Source: Cupriavidus sp. U2 (GTDB taxonomy: Bacteria; Pseudomonadota; Gammaproteobacteria; Burkholderiales; Burkholderiaceae). From it: 64,000 nt of DNA. The translations under genes were made by a program, and so were the position numbers. How positions within the stretch are numbered: position 1 is the stretch's first letter; every line of letters begins with the position of its first letter. Shown in pieces: positions 8,651 to 17,221 of the stretch. The notes beneath the pieces were generated by a model. That model worked only from the letters and a program-made list of their open reading frames with translations. It was not told the origin of the DNA and ran no database searches. The stretch is from assembly GCF_009663685.2 (NCBI RefSeq), contig NZ_RCOG02000026.1, forward strand, positions 124,001-188,000, in the 5' to 3' direction.

Positions 8651-10864
8651 TTGTCTTTTGCCGTACCTCACGCCGTTGCACATGCCGCACGCGCTGCCCG
8701 CTCTTCTCGTTCATCCCGTAGTGCCCGACTCAGTATTCTGGCCGCCTCGCTGGCTGCCGCGGGCGCGCTGCCGTCCCTGGCCTTCGCGCAGGAAGCCGCG
8801 CCGCCGCCCACGCAGCAGACGCTGCCGACGGTGACGGTCAAGGCCGAGTCGTCGCCAGACCAGTTGCCCGCGCCGTACGCCGGCGGGCAGGTGGCACGCG
8901 GCGGCCGTATCGGCATCCTGGGCAACCAGGATTTCATGGATGTGCCGTTCAGCGTCACGTCGTACACGGCCGGGCAGATCCAGAACCAGCAGGCACACAC
9001 GGTGGGCCAGGTGCTGGCCGACGATCCGGCCGTCCGCGTCAGCTCGGGCTTCGGCAATTTCTCCGAGACCTTCGTCGTGCGCGGCTTCACGCTGAGTTCG
9101 GATGACCTTGGCTACAACGGCCTGTACGGCATTGCACCGCGCCAACTGGCATCGACCGAGGGGCTGGAGCGCGTGGAAGTGTTCCGCGGCGCCAACGCCT
9201 TCCTGACCGGCGTGTCGGCCGCCGGCACCGCCGTGGGCGGCGCGATCAACCTGGTGCCGAAGTACGCCACGGCCGCGCCGATCACGCAGGGCACGCTTGA
9301 CTACACCAGCGACGGCCAGGCCGGCGGCCACATCGACGTGGGCCGCCGTTTCGGCGAAAAGAAGGAATTCGGGGTACGCGTGAACGCCATGGCGCGCGGC
9401 GGCGACACGGCCATCGACAACGAAAGCCGCCAGCAGCGCCTGTTCACGCTGGGCCTGGACTACCAGGGCGACAACCTGCGCGTGAACGCCGATTTCGGCT
9501 ATCAGAAGCAGCGCATCTACCAGGGCCGCAGCACGGTCAACCTGACTGGCACGGCGCTGCCACCGGTGCCGTCGGCCAGCACGAACTTCGCGCAGCCTTG
9601 GACCAATTCTTCGCTCGAAGATATCTACGGCACGATCCGCGCCGAGTACGACCTCACGAAGGACTGGACGGCCTATGCCGCCTTCGGCGGACACCATACC
9701 AACGAATTCGGCAGCTATAGCGGCGCGAGCGTCGGCAACAACGGCGTGGGCACGGCAACGCGCCTGACCGTGCCGTTCGAGCAGGACACGTTCTCCGGCG
9801 AAGTCGGCGTGCGCGGACGCTTCGTGACCGGGCCGGTCAAGCATACGGTCAACCTGAGCTGGTCGGGGCTGGAGCAGAAGCGGGCCACGGCGTTCGAATT
9901 CTCGGGCGCGTTTGCGACCAACCTCTATAACGCGCCGGTTGTTCCGTATCCGGCCGCCCCGGCCACCGGCAATATGTCCGATCCGTACGTGACGCAGCGG
10001 ACCAATCTCAATGGCGTGTCGGTGTCCGATACGCTGGGCTTCCTCAACGACGGCGTGCTGCTGACCGCCGGCGTGCGCCAGCAGGTGATCAATGTGCGCG
10101 GCTACGCCACCGCGACCGGTGCCCAGACGTCGACCTATAGCGATTCGGCCACGTCGCCGATGTTCGGTCTGGTGGTCAAGCCGCTCCAGAACGTATCGGT
10201 CTATTACAACTACATCGAAGGCCTGGCGCAGGGTCCGACAGCAGGCAATACCGCCGTCAACCGCGGCGAGGTCTTCGCGCCGGTCAAGTCGAAGCAGCAC
10301 GAGGCGGGGGTGAAGTACGACGCGGGCGCGTTCGGCACGACACTGGCGTTCTTCCAGATCGAACAGCCGCAGGGCACCACCATGCAGGGCAACGTGTTCG
10401 GCCTGCAGGACCTGCGCAATCGCGGCGTGGAATTGAGCGTGTTTGGCGAACCCGTGCGCGGCGTGCGCCTGCTGGGCGGCGTGTCGTATATCGATTCGCA
10501 GTACCAGGACACCGGCAACCCGCTGACGGAAGGCAAGAAGGGCGTAGGCGTCCCGAACTACACGATGACGCTGAGCGGCGAGTACGACCTGCCGTTCCTG
10601 GCGGGGGCCACCGTGTCGGGCCGCTATATCCAGACCGGCCGCCAGTACGCGAACAACACGAACACGATCGCGCTGCCGTCCTGGAACCGCTTCGACCTGG
10701 GCGCGCGTTACACCTTCAAGGCTTCGCAAATGCGCTACACGCTGCGCGCCGCCGTCGAGAACGTGGCGAACAAGGATTACTGGGCTGGCGTGTCGACATC
10801 GGCCAGCACGCTGTACATCGGCAATCCGCGTACGTTCAAGGTGTCGATGACGGTCGACTACTGA
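8651..10864 (+). CDS. TonB-dependent siderophore receptor
   Basis: A 737-residue outer-membrane receptor for ferric siderophore uptake. A signal peptide (hydrophobic core ILAASLAAAGALPSLAFA) leads to the plug domain (LPTVTVKAE; NQQAHTVGQVLADDPAVRVSSGF; VVRGFTL; GLERVEVFRGANAFL), and then a beta-barrel ending in the aromatic-tipped VSMTVDY. The start is set at TTG 8651: GGGAG lies 7 nt upstream and this gives a normal signal peptide, whereas the frame upstream is an unrelated extension. It follows the DUF3325 gene by 137 bp. Its stop overlaps that of the convergent AraC gene by 7 bp, so the two transcripts run into each other. Confidence 0.85.
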   Translation: MSFAVPHAVAHAARAARSSRSSRSARLSILAASLAAAGALPSLAFAQEAAPPPTQQTLPTVTVKAESSPDQLPAPYAGGQVARGGRIGILGNQDFMDVPFSVTSYTAGQIQNQQAHTVGQVLADDPAVRVSSGFGNFSETFVVRGFTLSSDDLGYNGLYGIAPRQLASTEGLERVEVFRGANAFLTGVSAAGTAVGGAINLVPKYATAAPITQGTLDYTSDGQAGGHIDVGRRFGEKKEFGVRVNAMARGGDTAIDNESRQQRLFTLGLDYQGDNLRVNADFGYQKQRIYQGRSTVNLTGTALPPVPSASTNFAQPWTNSSLEDIYGTIRAEYDLTKDWTAYAAFGGHHTNEFGSYSGASVGNNGVGTATRLTVPFEQDTFSGEVGVRGRFVTGPVKHTVNLSWSGLEQKRATAFEFSGAFATNLYNAPVVPYPAAPATGNMSDPYVTQRTNLNGVSVSDTLGFLNDGVLLTAGVRQQVINVRGYATATGAQTSTYSDSATSPMFGLVVKPLQNVSVYYNYIEGLAQGPTAGNTAVNRGEVFAPVKSKQHEAGVKYDAGAFGTTLAFFQIEQPQGTTMQGNVFGLQDLRNRGVELSVFGEPVRGVRLLGGVSYIDSQYQDTGNPLTEGKKGVGVPNYTMTLSGEYDLPFLAGATVSGRYIQTGRQYANNTNTIALPSWNRFDLGARYTFKASQMRYTLRAAVENVANKDYWAGVSTSASTLYIGNPRTFKVSMTVDY

Positions 10865-11748
10865 GTCGCAGCCGCGGCCATGCCGTGACTCTCCGCGCGC
10901 AGCCAGTCGCGCGGAGACTGGCCCACCCTGGCCAGGAAGACACGTGACAGGGCCGACGGATTGGCATAGCCCAGTTCGTCGGCCAGCAGCTTCAGTGGCG
11001 CGCCGTCGCGCAGCCGTGCCTGGGCCAGGCTGATGCGCCAGTCCGTCAGATAGTCGGCCGGGGTCTGGCCGACGATGTCGCGGAAGGCTGCCGCGAAGGC
11101 GCTGCGCGACATGCCCGCGCAGGCCGCCATCTTTTCCAGATTCCAGTGGGCGCCAGGGGCCTCGTGCATGGCGACCAGCACCCGCGCCAGGCGCGGATCG
11201 GACAGCCCCGTGATCAGCCCCGGCTGGACCCCGACCTGCTGGGGATGATCGAGCATCCAGCGCAAGAGCTGGATCACCACCACTTCGAATAGCCGATCCG
11301 CCAGTAATCGCTGGCCACATCGCACGCGTTCGGTTTCCGCGAACAGCAGCGACAGTGCCGGGGCCAGCCCTGGCACGTCAGCCAGCGGCAGCACGATCAG
11401 CGGTGGCAGCGCGCGTGCCAGCGGATTGCGGGCACCGCCTGCAAATTCCAGCGTGGCACACGAGAACTGTGACCCTTCGGCCGGTGGATTGTGGAAGGTG
11501 TGGATCGCGGGACGCGGATAAAACAGCAGCGAGGGCTCGTGAACCTCGAGCCGCCGGGGCAGACCCCGGCTCTGATGCGTCACCGTCATGCTGCCTTCGC
11601 GCATGACGTGCAGAAAGCCGCGATGGGACTCGTCGAAACGCGACACACCGCATAGCGGGCCGGTATGGAACAGGTGCGCCTGGATGCGGAACCGCTCAAG
11701 CAGCGCGGACAGGCGATCGACGGTAAGCGGTGCAGCGGTGGCAGTCAC
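10858..11748 (-). CDS. AraC family regulator with N-terminal cupin
   Basis: A regulator with an N-terminal AraC-type cupin sensor (DRLSALLERFRIQAHLFHTGPLCG through HVMREGSMTV and EPSLLFYPRPAIHTF) and a C-terminal double helix-turn-helix (WNLEKMAACAGMSRSAFAAAFRDIVG, then LKLLADELGYANPSALSRVFLARVGQSPRDWL). The start is uncertain: GTG 11748 gives 296 residues and starts just before the cupin; an ATG at 11811 gives 21 more. This type of regulator is commonly divergent from an AhpD-like gene, as here, and probably controls it. The 3' end overlaps the end of the siderophore receptor gene. Confidence 0.8.
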   Translation of the reverse strand: MTATAAPLTVDRLSALLERFRIQAHLFHTGPLCGVSRFDESHRGFLHVMREGSMTVTHQSRGLPRRLEVHEPSLLFYPRPAIHTFHNPPAEGSQFSCATLEFAGGARNPLARALPPLIVLPLADVPGLAPALSLLFAETERVRCGQRLLADRLFEVVVIQLLRWMLDHPQQVGVQPGLITGLSDPRLARVLVAMHEAPGAHWNLEKMAACAGMSRSAFAAAFRDIVGQTPADYLTDWRISLAQARLRDGAPLKLLADELGYANPSALSRVFLARVGQSPRDWLRAESHGMAAAATQ

Positions 11749-11881
11749 GGCGGGATGAATTGATACGTTTCTGGGACGGTTGGTATCCCATCGTACGCCT
11801 TGCGACACCATAGTGGAACCCATGGACGGCGACGTCCTGACTTCGATCACTTTCCAGATCACTTCGACAGGAGATTCCATC

Positions 11882-12427
11882 ATGACCGCACGTATTTCCG
11901 TACCCGAACCCAAGGCCGCGCCGGCCGGCAGCCAGGCCGCGCTGGCCCAGATCCAGTCGGCTTTTGGCGGTGTGCCCCAGATGTTCCGCGCCGTGTCCAA
12001 TTCGCCGGCCGCGCTGCAGTCGATGTGGGCCGCGTTTGGCGCGCTCGGCGCTGGCGTGATCCCGGCCAAGCTGGGCGAGCAGATTGCCGTGGCCGTGGCG
12101 GACCGCAATCGCTGCGACTATTGCCTGGCCGCGCATACGGCGCTGGGCCGCAAGGCTGGCGCGTCGGCCGAAGAGATGGCGGCCGCCCAGGCCGGCCAAT
12201 CGAATGACCCGAAGACGGCGGCGGCGCTGGCGTTTGCGCTGAAACTCGTCGAGGCGCGCGGTCAGGTATCCGGTGCCGACGTGGCCGCGCTGCGCGAAGT
12301 GGGCTTCAACGACGGGGAAATCGTCGAGATCGTCGCCCATGTTGCGCTGAATCTGTTCACCAACTACATCAACGTGGCATTTGCCGTGCCCGTGGATTTC
12401 CCGGCGGTCAAGCTGACCGCCCGCTGA
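11882..12427 (+). CDS. Carboxymuconolactone decarboxylase/AhpD-like protein
   Basis: A 181-residue protein of the CMD/AhpD fold with the redox motif Cys78-x2-Cys81-x3-His85 (RCDYCLAAHTALGR), typical of alkylhydroperoxidase-like members rather than true decarboxylases. It is expected to be an oligomeric cytosolic thiol peroxidase or carbonyl-detoxifying enzyme. The ATG at 11882 has an AGGAGA ribosome-binding site about 8 nt upstream. It is divergent from the AraC regulator and is followed by a strong intrinsic terminator. Confidence 0.85.
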   Translation: MTARISVPEPKAAPAGSQAALAQIQSAFGGVPQMFRAVSNSPAALQSMWAAFGALGAGVIPAKLGEQIAVAVADRNRCDYCLAAHTALGRKAGASAEEMAAAQAGQSNDPKTAAALAFALKLVEARGQVSGADVAALREVGFNDGEIVEIVAHVALNLFTNYINVAFAVPVDFPAVKLTAR

Positions 12428-12451
12428 TCTGCGCGTCGCACGCGCATGAAA

Positions 12452-12475
12452 AAGGCCGCCAACGCTGGCGGCCTT
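12452..12475 (+). terminator. Intrinsic terminator after the AhpD-like gene
   Basis: AAGGCCGCC (12452-12460), a 6-nt loop, and GGCGGCCTT (12467-12475) form a perfect 9-bp stem followed by CTTGTT. The stem is preceded by an A-run, so it may also serve the minus strand. Confidence 0.8.
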
Positions 12476-12530
12476 CTTGTTATTGCATCACGGCGTGATG
12501 CTTGCGGCGGATGCTGAGACCCGGCGCGGA

Positions 12531-13181
12531 TCAGGCATGAATGACGGCAGGTTCCAGATGCTTGCCCGTCAGGCTGGCCACAGCCACGGCCATCGCCAGT
12601 TCGCGGGCTTCTGCCGCGGCCGGTGCCGGCATGAAACGCTCGGGTTCGTCGCGTGCCAGGCGCTGCAGGTGACGCAGCTTGGCTTTCAGGCCGGGCTCCA
12701 CGCGCGAATCGGGCGTCACGGTGGACGGGCAGGCCACACCGAGGATGTCCAGCGCCTGACGGAAGTTGTCCACCGTCAGACCTTCAGCCGGATTCACCTG
12801 TACCAGGCGCGCGCGTTGAGCCTCGGTGAACGACGATGCCGGTGCGCTCGACAGGATGACCCAGGCGCCCGGGGCCGGGCGTTGGCTGAACCAGGCGTCG
12901 ATTTCGGCGCCATGGCCACCTGCCACGCGGGGCGTCATGCCTTCCACCTGCAGATCAAGCTGCTGGAAGATGGCCGCCGGGGTGCCCCGGCGCCAAGCGT
13001 CGGAAACCACCACACGGGCGCCGGCGATACCGAAAAGGCGGCGCAGGAAGCCCAGCGCGATGGGATCGAAAAACCTGACGTCACGCAGGGTCCCCGTGTT
13101 TGGCGTACCGCCCAGGCGGGCTGCGGAGCGGTCCGAATACAGGACGCCGGGTACGTCCAGCATGATCAGGCGTTCAGTCAT
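12531..13181 (-). CDS. HAD-like protein, possibly lacking the second catalytic aspartate
   Basis: A 216-residue protein starting LIMLDVPGVLYSDR, which resembles HAD motif I (hhhDxDGxL), and with VVVSDAWR resembling motif II. The N-terminal architecture resembles the HAD domain of 'Swiss army knife' RNA-repair-type proteins. The second acidic residue of motif I is a proline (D9-V-P11), so normal phosphatase chemistry is doubtful. The remaining sequence, including a Lys-rich helix (GLKAKLRHLQRL) and an Ala-rich C terminus, is not diagnostic. It is convergent with the AhpD-like gene across the terminator. Confidence 0.6.
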   Translation of the reverse strand: MTERLIMLDVPGVLYSDRSAARLGGTPNTGTLRDVRFFDPIALGFLRRLFGIAGARVVVSDAWRRGTPAAIFQQLDLQVEGMTPRVAGGHGAEIDAWFSQRPAPGAWVILSSAPASSFTEAQRARLVQVNPAEGLTVDNFRQALDILGVACPSTVTPDSRVEPGLKAKLRHLQRLARDEPERFMPAPAAAEARELAMAVAVASLTGKHLEPAVIHA

Positions 13182-13551
13182 GATTTCTCGCGGTCAATCA
13201 GTGATGGGATGAATCAAGCGTATCCGGCTTTTGCGCGGGAAAGGCGACACAAAGTGTGCGTAAGTGCAACAGTTGTGTAACTTTTACGCGTGACTCGTTA
13301 ATGCCGGTTACTGCGTAGGTCGAAGTGTTTCTCGCGGACACACCTGCCGCGCCAGGCCTCGTTTTCCGGCCGGCTCCGCGTTGCGGATATCGCCGTAATG
13401 CACGCCTCAACGGGTGGTAGGCGACGGTGGTTGACAGGAATTTGAAAGGAAATGTTCGTCGCGTTGACACACAGCACGCGCAACCGGAATGCCGTCCGGT
13501 GTGGGGCGGAAATTTGCGGGGGCGGGCGTGGTGCCCGTTGGGCGTCCGGTT
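13182..13551. other. Intergenic stretch without a supported gene
   Basis: About 370 bp between two minus-strand genes. It is less GC-rich than its surroundings, especially 13245-13325 and 13430-13475. Short open frames cross it, but none has coding-like third positions together with a ribosome-binding site. It probably holds the promoter of the HAD-like gene. Confidence 0.4.
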
Positions 13552-13752
13552 CTATTCCTTGCGCAGTAAACGCATTTCGAAATGCTCGAACGCGTACTGG
13601 CAGGTGATGCTGCAGAACAGCTCGGCCTGGCCGACCGGCTTCTCGCAGGCATGGCAGGTGCCGCACGGCCTGAGCCTGGGGGCCCAGTCGCGTCCAGCCG
13701 CCTCGAAATCCTCCTGGAACGCTGCATCGTCATCCACTGCCTTGCGTAGCAT
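13552..13752 (-). CDS. Small zinc-ribbon protein
   Basis: A 66-residue protein with a Cys4 zinc-ribbon arrangement: Cys33-x2-Cys36 (CHACEKPV) and Cys47-x3-Cys51 (FCSITCQ), plus an additional Cys30. The pattern 'CxxCxKPV...FCSxxC' resembles DUF2116-type zinc ribbons. The N terminus is acidic and helical. The ATG at 13752 has a GGAG site 7 nt upstream. A structural or nucleic-acid/protein-binding role is likely, but no partner is indicated by the neighbours. Confidence 0.65.
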   Translation of the reverse strand: MLRKAVDDDAAFQEDFEAAGRDWAPRLRPCGTCHACEKPVGQAELFCSITCQYAFEHFEMRLLRKE

Positions 13753-13967
13753 GTGTGTTCTCCGCTCTTTGTCCGCCTCAGCGATGATCCCTGTCTCGAC
13801 CGGCCGCCGGAGGGCGACGGTGCTATCGCCATGCTAGCGGCGCAATGCGTGCCGTCGAATCGGATCTTCTTTAATTACGGCGGGGCGGAACGAAGCTGAA
13901 GCGGGGCCAGTGCGTCGGGGTGCCCGCTTCCGGTTGCGGCGTCGAACGTGCGGGGGGAGGTAGCCCG

Positions 13968-15572
13968 TCAGAACTGGAAGCGCGCGACGTCGGTCTCCAA
14001 TGCGGCCGCCTGATGGTCAAGCCGCGACGCCTGGTCGCTGACCACGTCGACGAGCTTGGCGTTGTCGGCGCTGGTCTGCTCCAGGCGGGACAATGCATCG
14101 CCTACGGTGCGAATGCCGCTGGCCTGTTCGTCGGCCAGCATGCGCAGTTCGGCGGCCAGGGTGTGGCTATGCTGCACTGCGGCGTCGATGCCTGACATGG
14201 CAGATTCCACGCGGCCGCTCAGGCTGGCGCCCCGGGCCATCTCGTTGGCGGCGTCGCCAATAATGCCGCCAATCTCGCGGGCTGCGGTGGCGCTGCGCTG
14301 CGCCAGGGCCCGCACTTCCTGCGCCACCACGGCAAAGCCGCGGCCCGCCTCGCCGGCCCGGGCGGCTTCCACGGCGGCGTTGAGCGCGAGGATATTGGTC
14401 TGGAAGGCGATGCTCTCGATGACGGAGACAATCTCAGAGATATTGCGCGACTGTGCATGCACGTTGGCCATCGCGCCACTCATGTCGCGCACGGCGGCCA
14501 TGCCCGTGCCCGTGGCTTCGCGCGCCCGGCTGGCCATTTCACTCGATTCCTGTGCCTGCGCGTGGGCCTGCTGAACCAGCGCGGTAAGCCGGGCGACATT
14601 TGCCGTGGCCTCGCCCAGCGCGGCGGTCTGCAGCCCGGTGCGGGTCGCCAACGCCTGGTTGCCGCGCGCAATGCCGTCGCTGGCGGCCGATATCTCGTGC
14701 GCGCATTGCTGGATGCGCGCCAGCACGCCTGCCAGCTGGTCGCGCATGCCCGCCAGGTTGAACAGGAGGCTGCCGCCATCACGCTCGCGCAAGGCAATGC
14801 GGGCGGTGAGATCGCCGCCGGCAATGCGCGTGGCGATGGCCGCCGCGTCACGCGGCTCGCCGCCAAGTTCACGCGTCAGGCTGCGCGCGGCGATCCATGC
14901 CAGCAGTCCGGCCGCGCCCAGGCTGGCCACCAGCAGCACGCTCATCCACGTTTGCGCGGTCACCTGGGCCGATGCCACGCCGGCAACAGTATCGGCGGCC
15001 TGCTGTGCCAGCGTCGTACGCGTAGATTCCATCAGGGTGCCAAGTTTTCGTAGCTGTTCTCCTAGAAAGTGGCCGTCAATCGAAACCGATGCGTCGAATT
15101 GCAGCGAATCGAGCGGCTGCTTGCGGATCAATTCGACGTACTTCGTCACCAGTTCGCCGGCCGCGGCACGCTCGGCGAGTAGGGCGCGGGCCTGCGCCGG
15201 GGCGGCCACGCGAACGTCGTCGACCGCCGCGTCGAGCTGTTTCGAGGCCTGGGTGATGTCATTCGCGGCGGTGTCGCGTTCGGCGGAACTGGTAGCCAGT
15301 GTCAGCGCAAGCTGTGCGCGGCCCAGCATGGCCAGCGATGCCTGCGCGCGTTCGGCGGCGATGGCGCCGCGCATGTCGCGCTGGTACAGCCTGTCGGTAT
15401 CGCGCTTGAGGTCGATCAGGTTGACGATGCCGGTGAGCCCGACAATCGCGCCGAACGCGTAGATCAGGGCAAACGCTGCGGACAGACGCACGACCAGCGG
15501 CAACCCCGCCAGTCCTTGCCATGCGGATTGGCCGCGCCGTCCCTGCAATCCCAGCTTGATGGCTTGCAACAC
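13968..15572 (-). CDS. Methyl-accepting chemotaxis protein
   Basis: A 534-residue chemoreceptor. It has a membrane helix near residues 25-52 ([20 protein letters not shown]), a four-helix-bundle-type periplasmic sensor (~150 residues), a second helix ([19 protein letters not shown]), a HAMP domain, and the cytoplasmic signalling hairpin with the conserved tip block ([31 protein letters not shown]). It senses an unknown ligand and signals through CheW/CheA. I place the start at GTG 15572 because AAGGAG lies 6 nt upstream; longer starts would add a non-membrane tail. No che genes are nearby, so it is an orphan receptor. Confidence 0.9.
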   Translation of the reverse strand: MLQAIKLGLQGRRGQSAWQGLAGLPLVVRLSAAFALIYAFGAIVGLTGIVNLIDLKRDTDRLYQRDMRGAIAAERAQASLAMLGRAQLALTLATSSAERDTAANDITQASKQLDAAVDDVRVAAPAQARALLAERAAAGELVTKYVELIRKQPLDSLQFDASVSIDGHFLGEQLRKLGTLMESTRTTLAQQAADTVAGVASAQVTAQTWMSVLLVASLGAAGLLAWIAARSLTRELGGEPRDAAAIATRIAGGDLTARIALRERDGGSLLFNLAGMRDQLAGVLARIQQCAHEISAASDGIARGNQALATRTGLQTAALGEATANVARLTALVQQAHAQAQESSEMASRAREATGTGMAAVRDMSGAMANVHAQSRNISEIVSVIESIAFQTNILALNAAVEAARAGEAGRGFAVVAQEVRALAQRSATAAREIGGIIGDAANEMARGASLSGRVESAMSGIDAAVQHSHTLAAELRMLADEQASGIRTVGDALSRLEQTSADNAKLVDVVSDQASRLDHQAAALETDVARFQF

Positions 15573-15863
15573 TACGAACTCCTTCGGGGCGACGCCCCGC
15601 CATACCATGACCCTTGCGCCGCAGCAGTTCGGCCTCTCGGCGAGGCATGTCGTCAGCGACGCGTCGCGGGGCCGGGTCTTGTTGCGGTGCGGCGTGATCG
15701 TCGGGCAAGCATGTGACGACTGGGTGACAAACGGCATGCGGCGCGTTTGTCATACGGCGGACATATGACTGTCAGGCAATGGCGCGGGCTGCATACGTGC
15801 CTGTATGCCGCGTCTGACCGCGCGGCCGGCGGCATTCAGTCGGAAGATCGCCACGGGCGGCCC

Positions 15864-16181
15864 ATGTTCTTTCCCTCGATGACGATGGCTGTCGGCGCTG
15901 TGCGCGTGGGCGTCGATGCGATGGCCGCGTGGCGGCTTGGCAGCCAGCACGTGGGTGCGGCAGCGGCCGTGGCCAAGCGCAGGGCTAAGGCGGTGGCGCA
16001 GGGCGTGGCGCGTATCGACATTGCTGACCTCGCCGCCCGCGGAGAGCTGGACTGCCAGTGCGCTAGTAGTCGGCGAGCGCGCCGTTGCCAACCAGTCCGA
16101 GCCGACGGTGTGCCGTCAGTTCGGCCCGCGCGGCGCTGTCCAGGATGTCGAGGCGATACCCCTGTGCGTATACCACCGTGA
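15864..16181 (+). CDS. Doubtful ORF with coding-like N-terminal part
   Basis: From the ATG at 15864 the first ~65 codons show coding-like third positions and read as a small helical Ala/Val/Arg-rich protein (MFFPSMTMAVGAVRVG...). After about 16062 the frame continues antisense to the response regulator gene and loses that character. It could be a small unrecognised protein, the start of a decayed gene, or chance. No ribosome-binding site is convincing. It lies in the otherwise unassigned 490-bp gap between the chemoreceptor and response regulator genes. Confidence 0.25.
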   Translation: MFFPSMTMAVGAVRVGVDAMAAWRLGSQHVGAAAAVAKRRAKAVAQGVARIDIADLAARGELDCQCASSRRARRCQPVRADGVPSVRPARRCPGCRGDTPVRIPP

Positions 16182-16836
16182 TCGTCACGCCGTTCTCGGC
16201 GCGAAGGTCGAGCGTGCGGCGCATGCGCGAGACCAGGCCGGCAAGCGCGCGCGACGAATGCGGCAGCGTGTGTCCCCAGATGGTGTTTTCGATGCGCTGC
16301 GTGGCCAGGATGCGGCCGGCATTGGCGAACATCAGCATGGCCAGGTCGAATTCCTTTGGTGTCATTGGAATCCGCTGTCCATGGAGCGTGGCGAAGCGCC
16401 CGGGGTTGTTGAGCTCATAGGGGCCGGCACGCAGCGGCATGCTGGCATTGAGCCGGGTGCCGGCCATGCGCCGGCGCAACGCGGCGATGCGGGCCAGCAG
16501 CACGCGGGCATTGAGCGGCCGGACGATGTAATCGTCGGCGCCCGCGTCCAGGGCTTCCACCATGTCGTCGTCGTCGCTGTCGCCCGAGAACATCACGATG
16601 GGCACGTCGCGATTGCGCACCGCGCGCACGGCACGGATGACGTCGATGGCGGAGATATCGGGCAGGTCGCGGTCGATCAGCAGCATGTCATAGCTGTCAT
16701 GACCCAGGCCGTGGATCAGGTCGCGGCCTGCCTGGAAGACGTTGCATTGGAATCCCGCGATGGAGAGCAGCTCCTGCATGGGATGGAGAGGCGAGTTGCG
16801 GCTGGCCAGCAGCGCAATATTGGATTGGGCATTCAT
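16063..16836 (-). CDS. Atypical OmpR/PhoB-type response regulator
   Basis: A 257-residue protein with a receiver domain (1-120) and a winged-helix DNA-binding domain (RIPMTPKEFDLAMLMFANAGRIL to VVYAQGYRLDIL). The phosphoacceptor Asp55 (LLIDRDLPD) and Ser84 are present. However, the N-terminal acidic pair that binds Mg2+ is replaced by Ser-Arg-Asn (ALLASRN), and the conserved Lys of the Lys-Pro motif is Arg106 (YIVRPLN). Such receivers often work without phosphorylation. No sensor kinase is adjacent. The ATG at 16836 has no Shine-Dalgarno and is preceded by a tandem 10-bp repeat. A 40-residue polar C-terminal tail follows the DNA-binding domain. Confidence 0.85.
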   Translation of the reverse strand: MNAQSNIALLASRNSPLHPMQELLSIAGFQCNVFQAGRDLIHGLGHDSYDMLLIDRDLPDISAIDVIRAVRAVRNRDVPIVMFSGDSDDDDMVEALDAGADDYIVRPLNARVLLARIAALRRRMAGTRLNASMPLRAGPYELNNPGRFATLHGQRIPMTPKEFDLAMLMFANAGRILATQRIENTIWGHTLPHSSRALAGLVSRMRRTLDLRAENGVTITVVYAQGYRLDILDSAARAELTAHRRLGLVGNGALADY

Positions 16837-16840
16837 ACGA

Positions 16841-16860
16841 CACTATCGGACACTATCGGA
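16841..16860. repeat. Tandem 10-bp direct repeat before the response regulator start
   Basis: CACTATCGGA occurs twice head-to-tail, one helical turn apart, ending 4 bp before the minus-strand start codon. OmpR-class regulators bind direct repeats of this kind, so autoregulation is plausible. On the coding strand each unit contains GATAGT, a possible -10 element. Confidence 0.6.
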
Positions 16861-16988
16861 CGGGCGAAACGCATTGAATCGGGCAAACACGATGCAGCGT
16901 ATCGGCCCGGCAGAGGTCCAACAATCGGCGTTTCTTTAAATGGGGGAGATCCGCTTGCATGCCGACGGCTTGTTGCAGACAGCCATCG

Positions 16989-17011
16989 TTATCCACAGAT
17001 TTTGTGGATAA
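16989..17011. promoter_or_regulatory. Inverted pair of perfect DnaA boxes
   Basis: TTATCCACA (16989-16997) and its exact reverse complement TGTGGATAA (17003-17011) are separated by 5 nt. Each is a perfect match to the strongest DnaA-box sequence. The pair lies in the ~385-bp gap between the divergent response regulator and cardiolipin synthase genes, the rest of which (16861-17221) holds no other feature I can support. No dnaA, dnaN, parAB or rep gene is near, so a DnaA-responsive regulatory or titration site is more likely than an origin. Confidence 0.6.
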
Positions 17012-17221
17012 CCGGGGCGGGGACGGGCGGTGGGGTGCGGCGGAGCGGGTAACGGATCGGTGTGATTAAAATTTGAGCAGACAGGGCGAAGGCATCCGTC
17101 TGGCGGGACGGGGCCGAGCTGGGCCGCGGGACCCGCCGCCCGCGATATCGGCTGCGCCAAAGTGATCCGCTATGCCAGAATACGGCTCATCGAATCCGGG
17201 CCGTTCGTGGTGCCAGTGCCT

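Noticed and set aside
8711..11320. 869-codon open frame on the minus strand across the siderophore receptor gene
   Set aside because: It is an antisense shadow: the plus strand carries a complete TonB receptor with signal peptide, plug and barrel, and the antisense translation is Arg/His/Gly-rich without any domain.
13198..13470. 90-codon minus-strand frame upstream of the HAD-like gene
   Set aside because: No ribosome-binding site, poor third-position bias, and no recognisable sequence.
16861..17161. A replication origin at the DnaA-box pair
   Set aside because: Only two boxes, no AT-rich unwinding element of note, and no dnaA, dnaN, rep or parAB gene close by.
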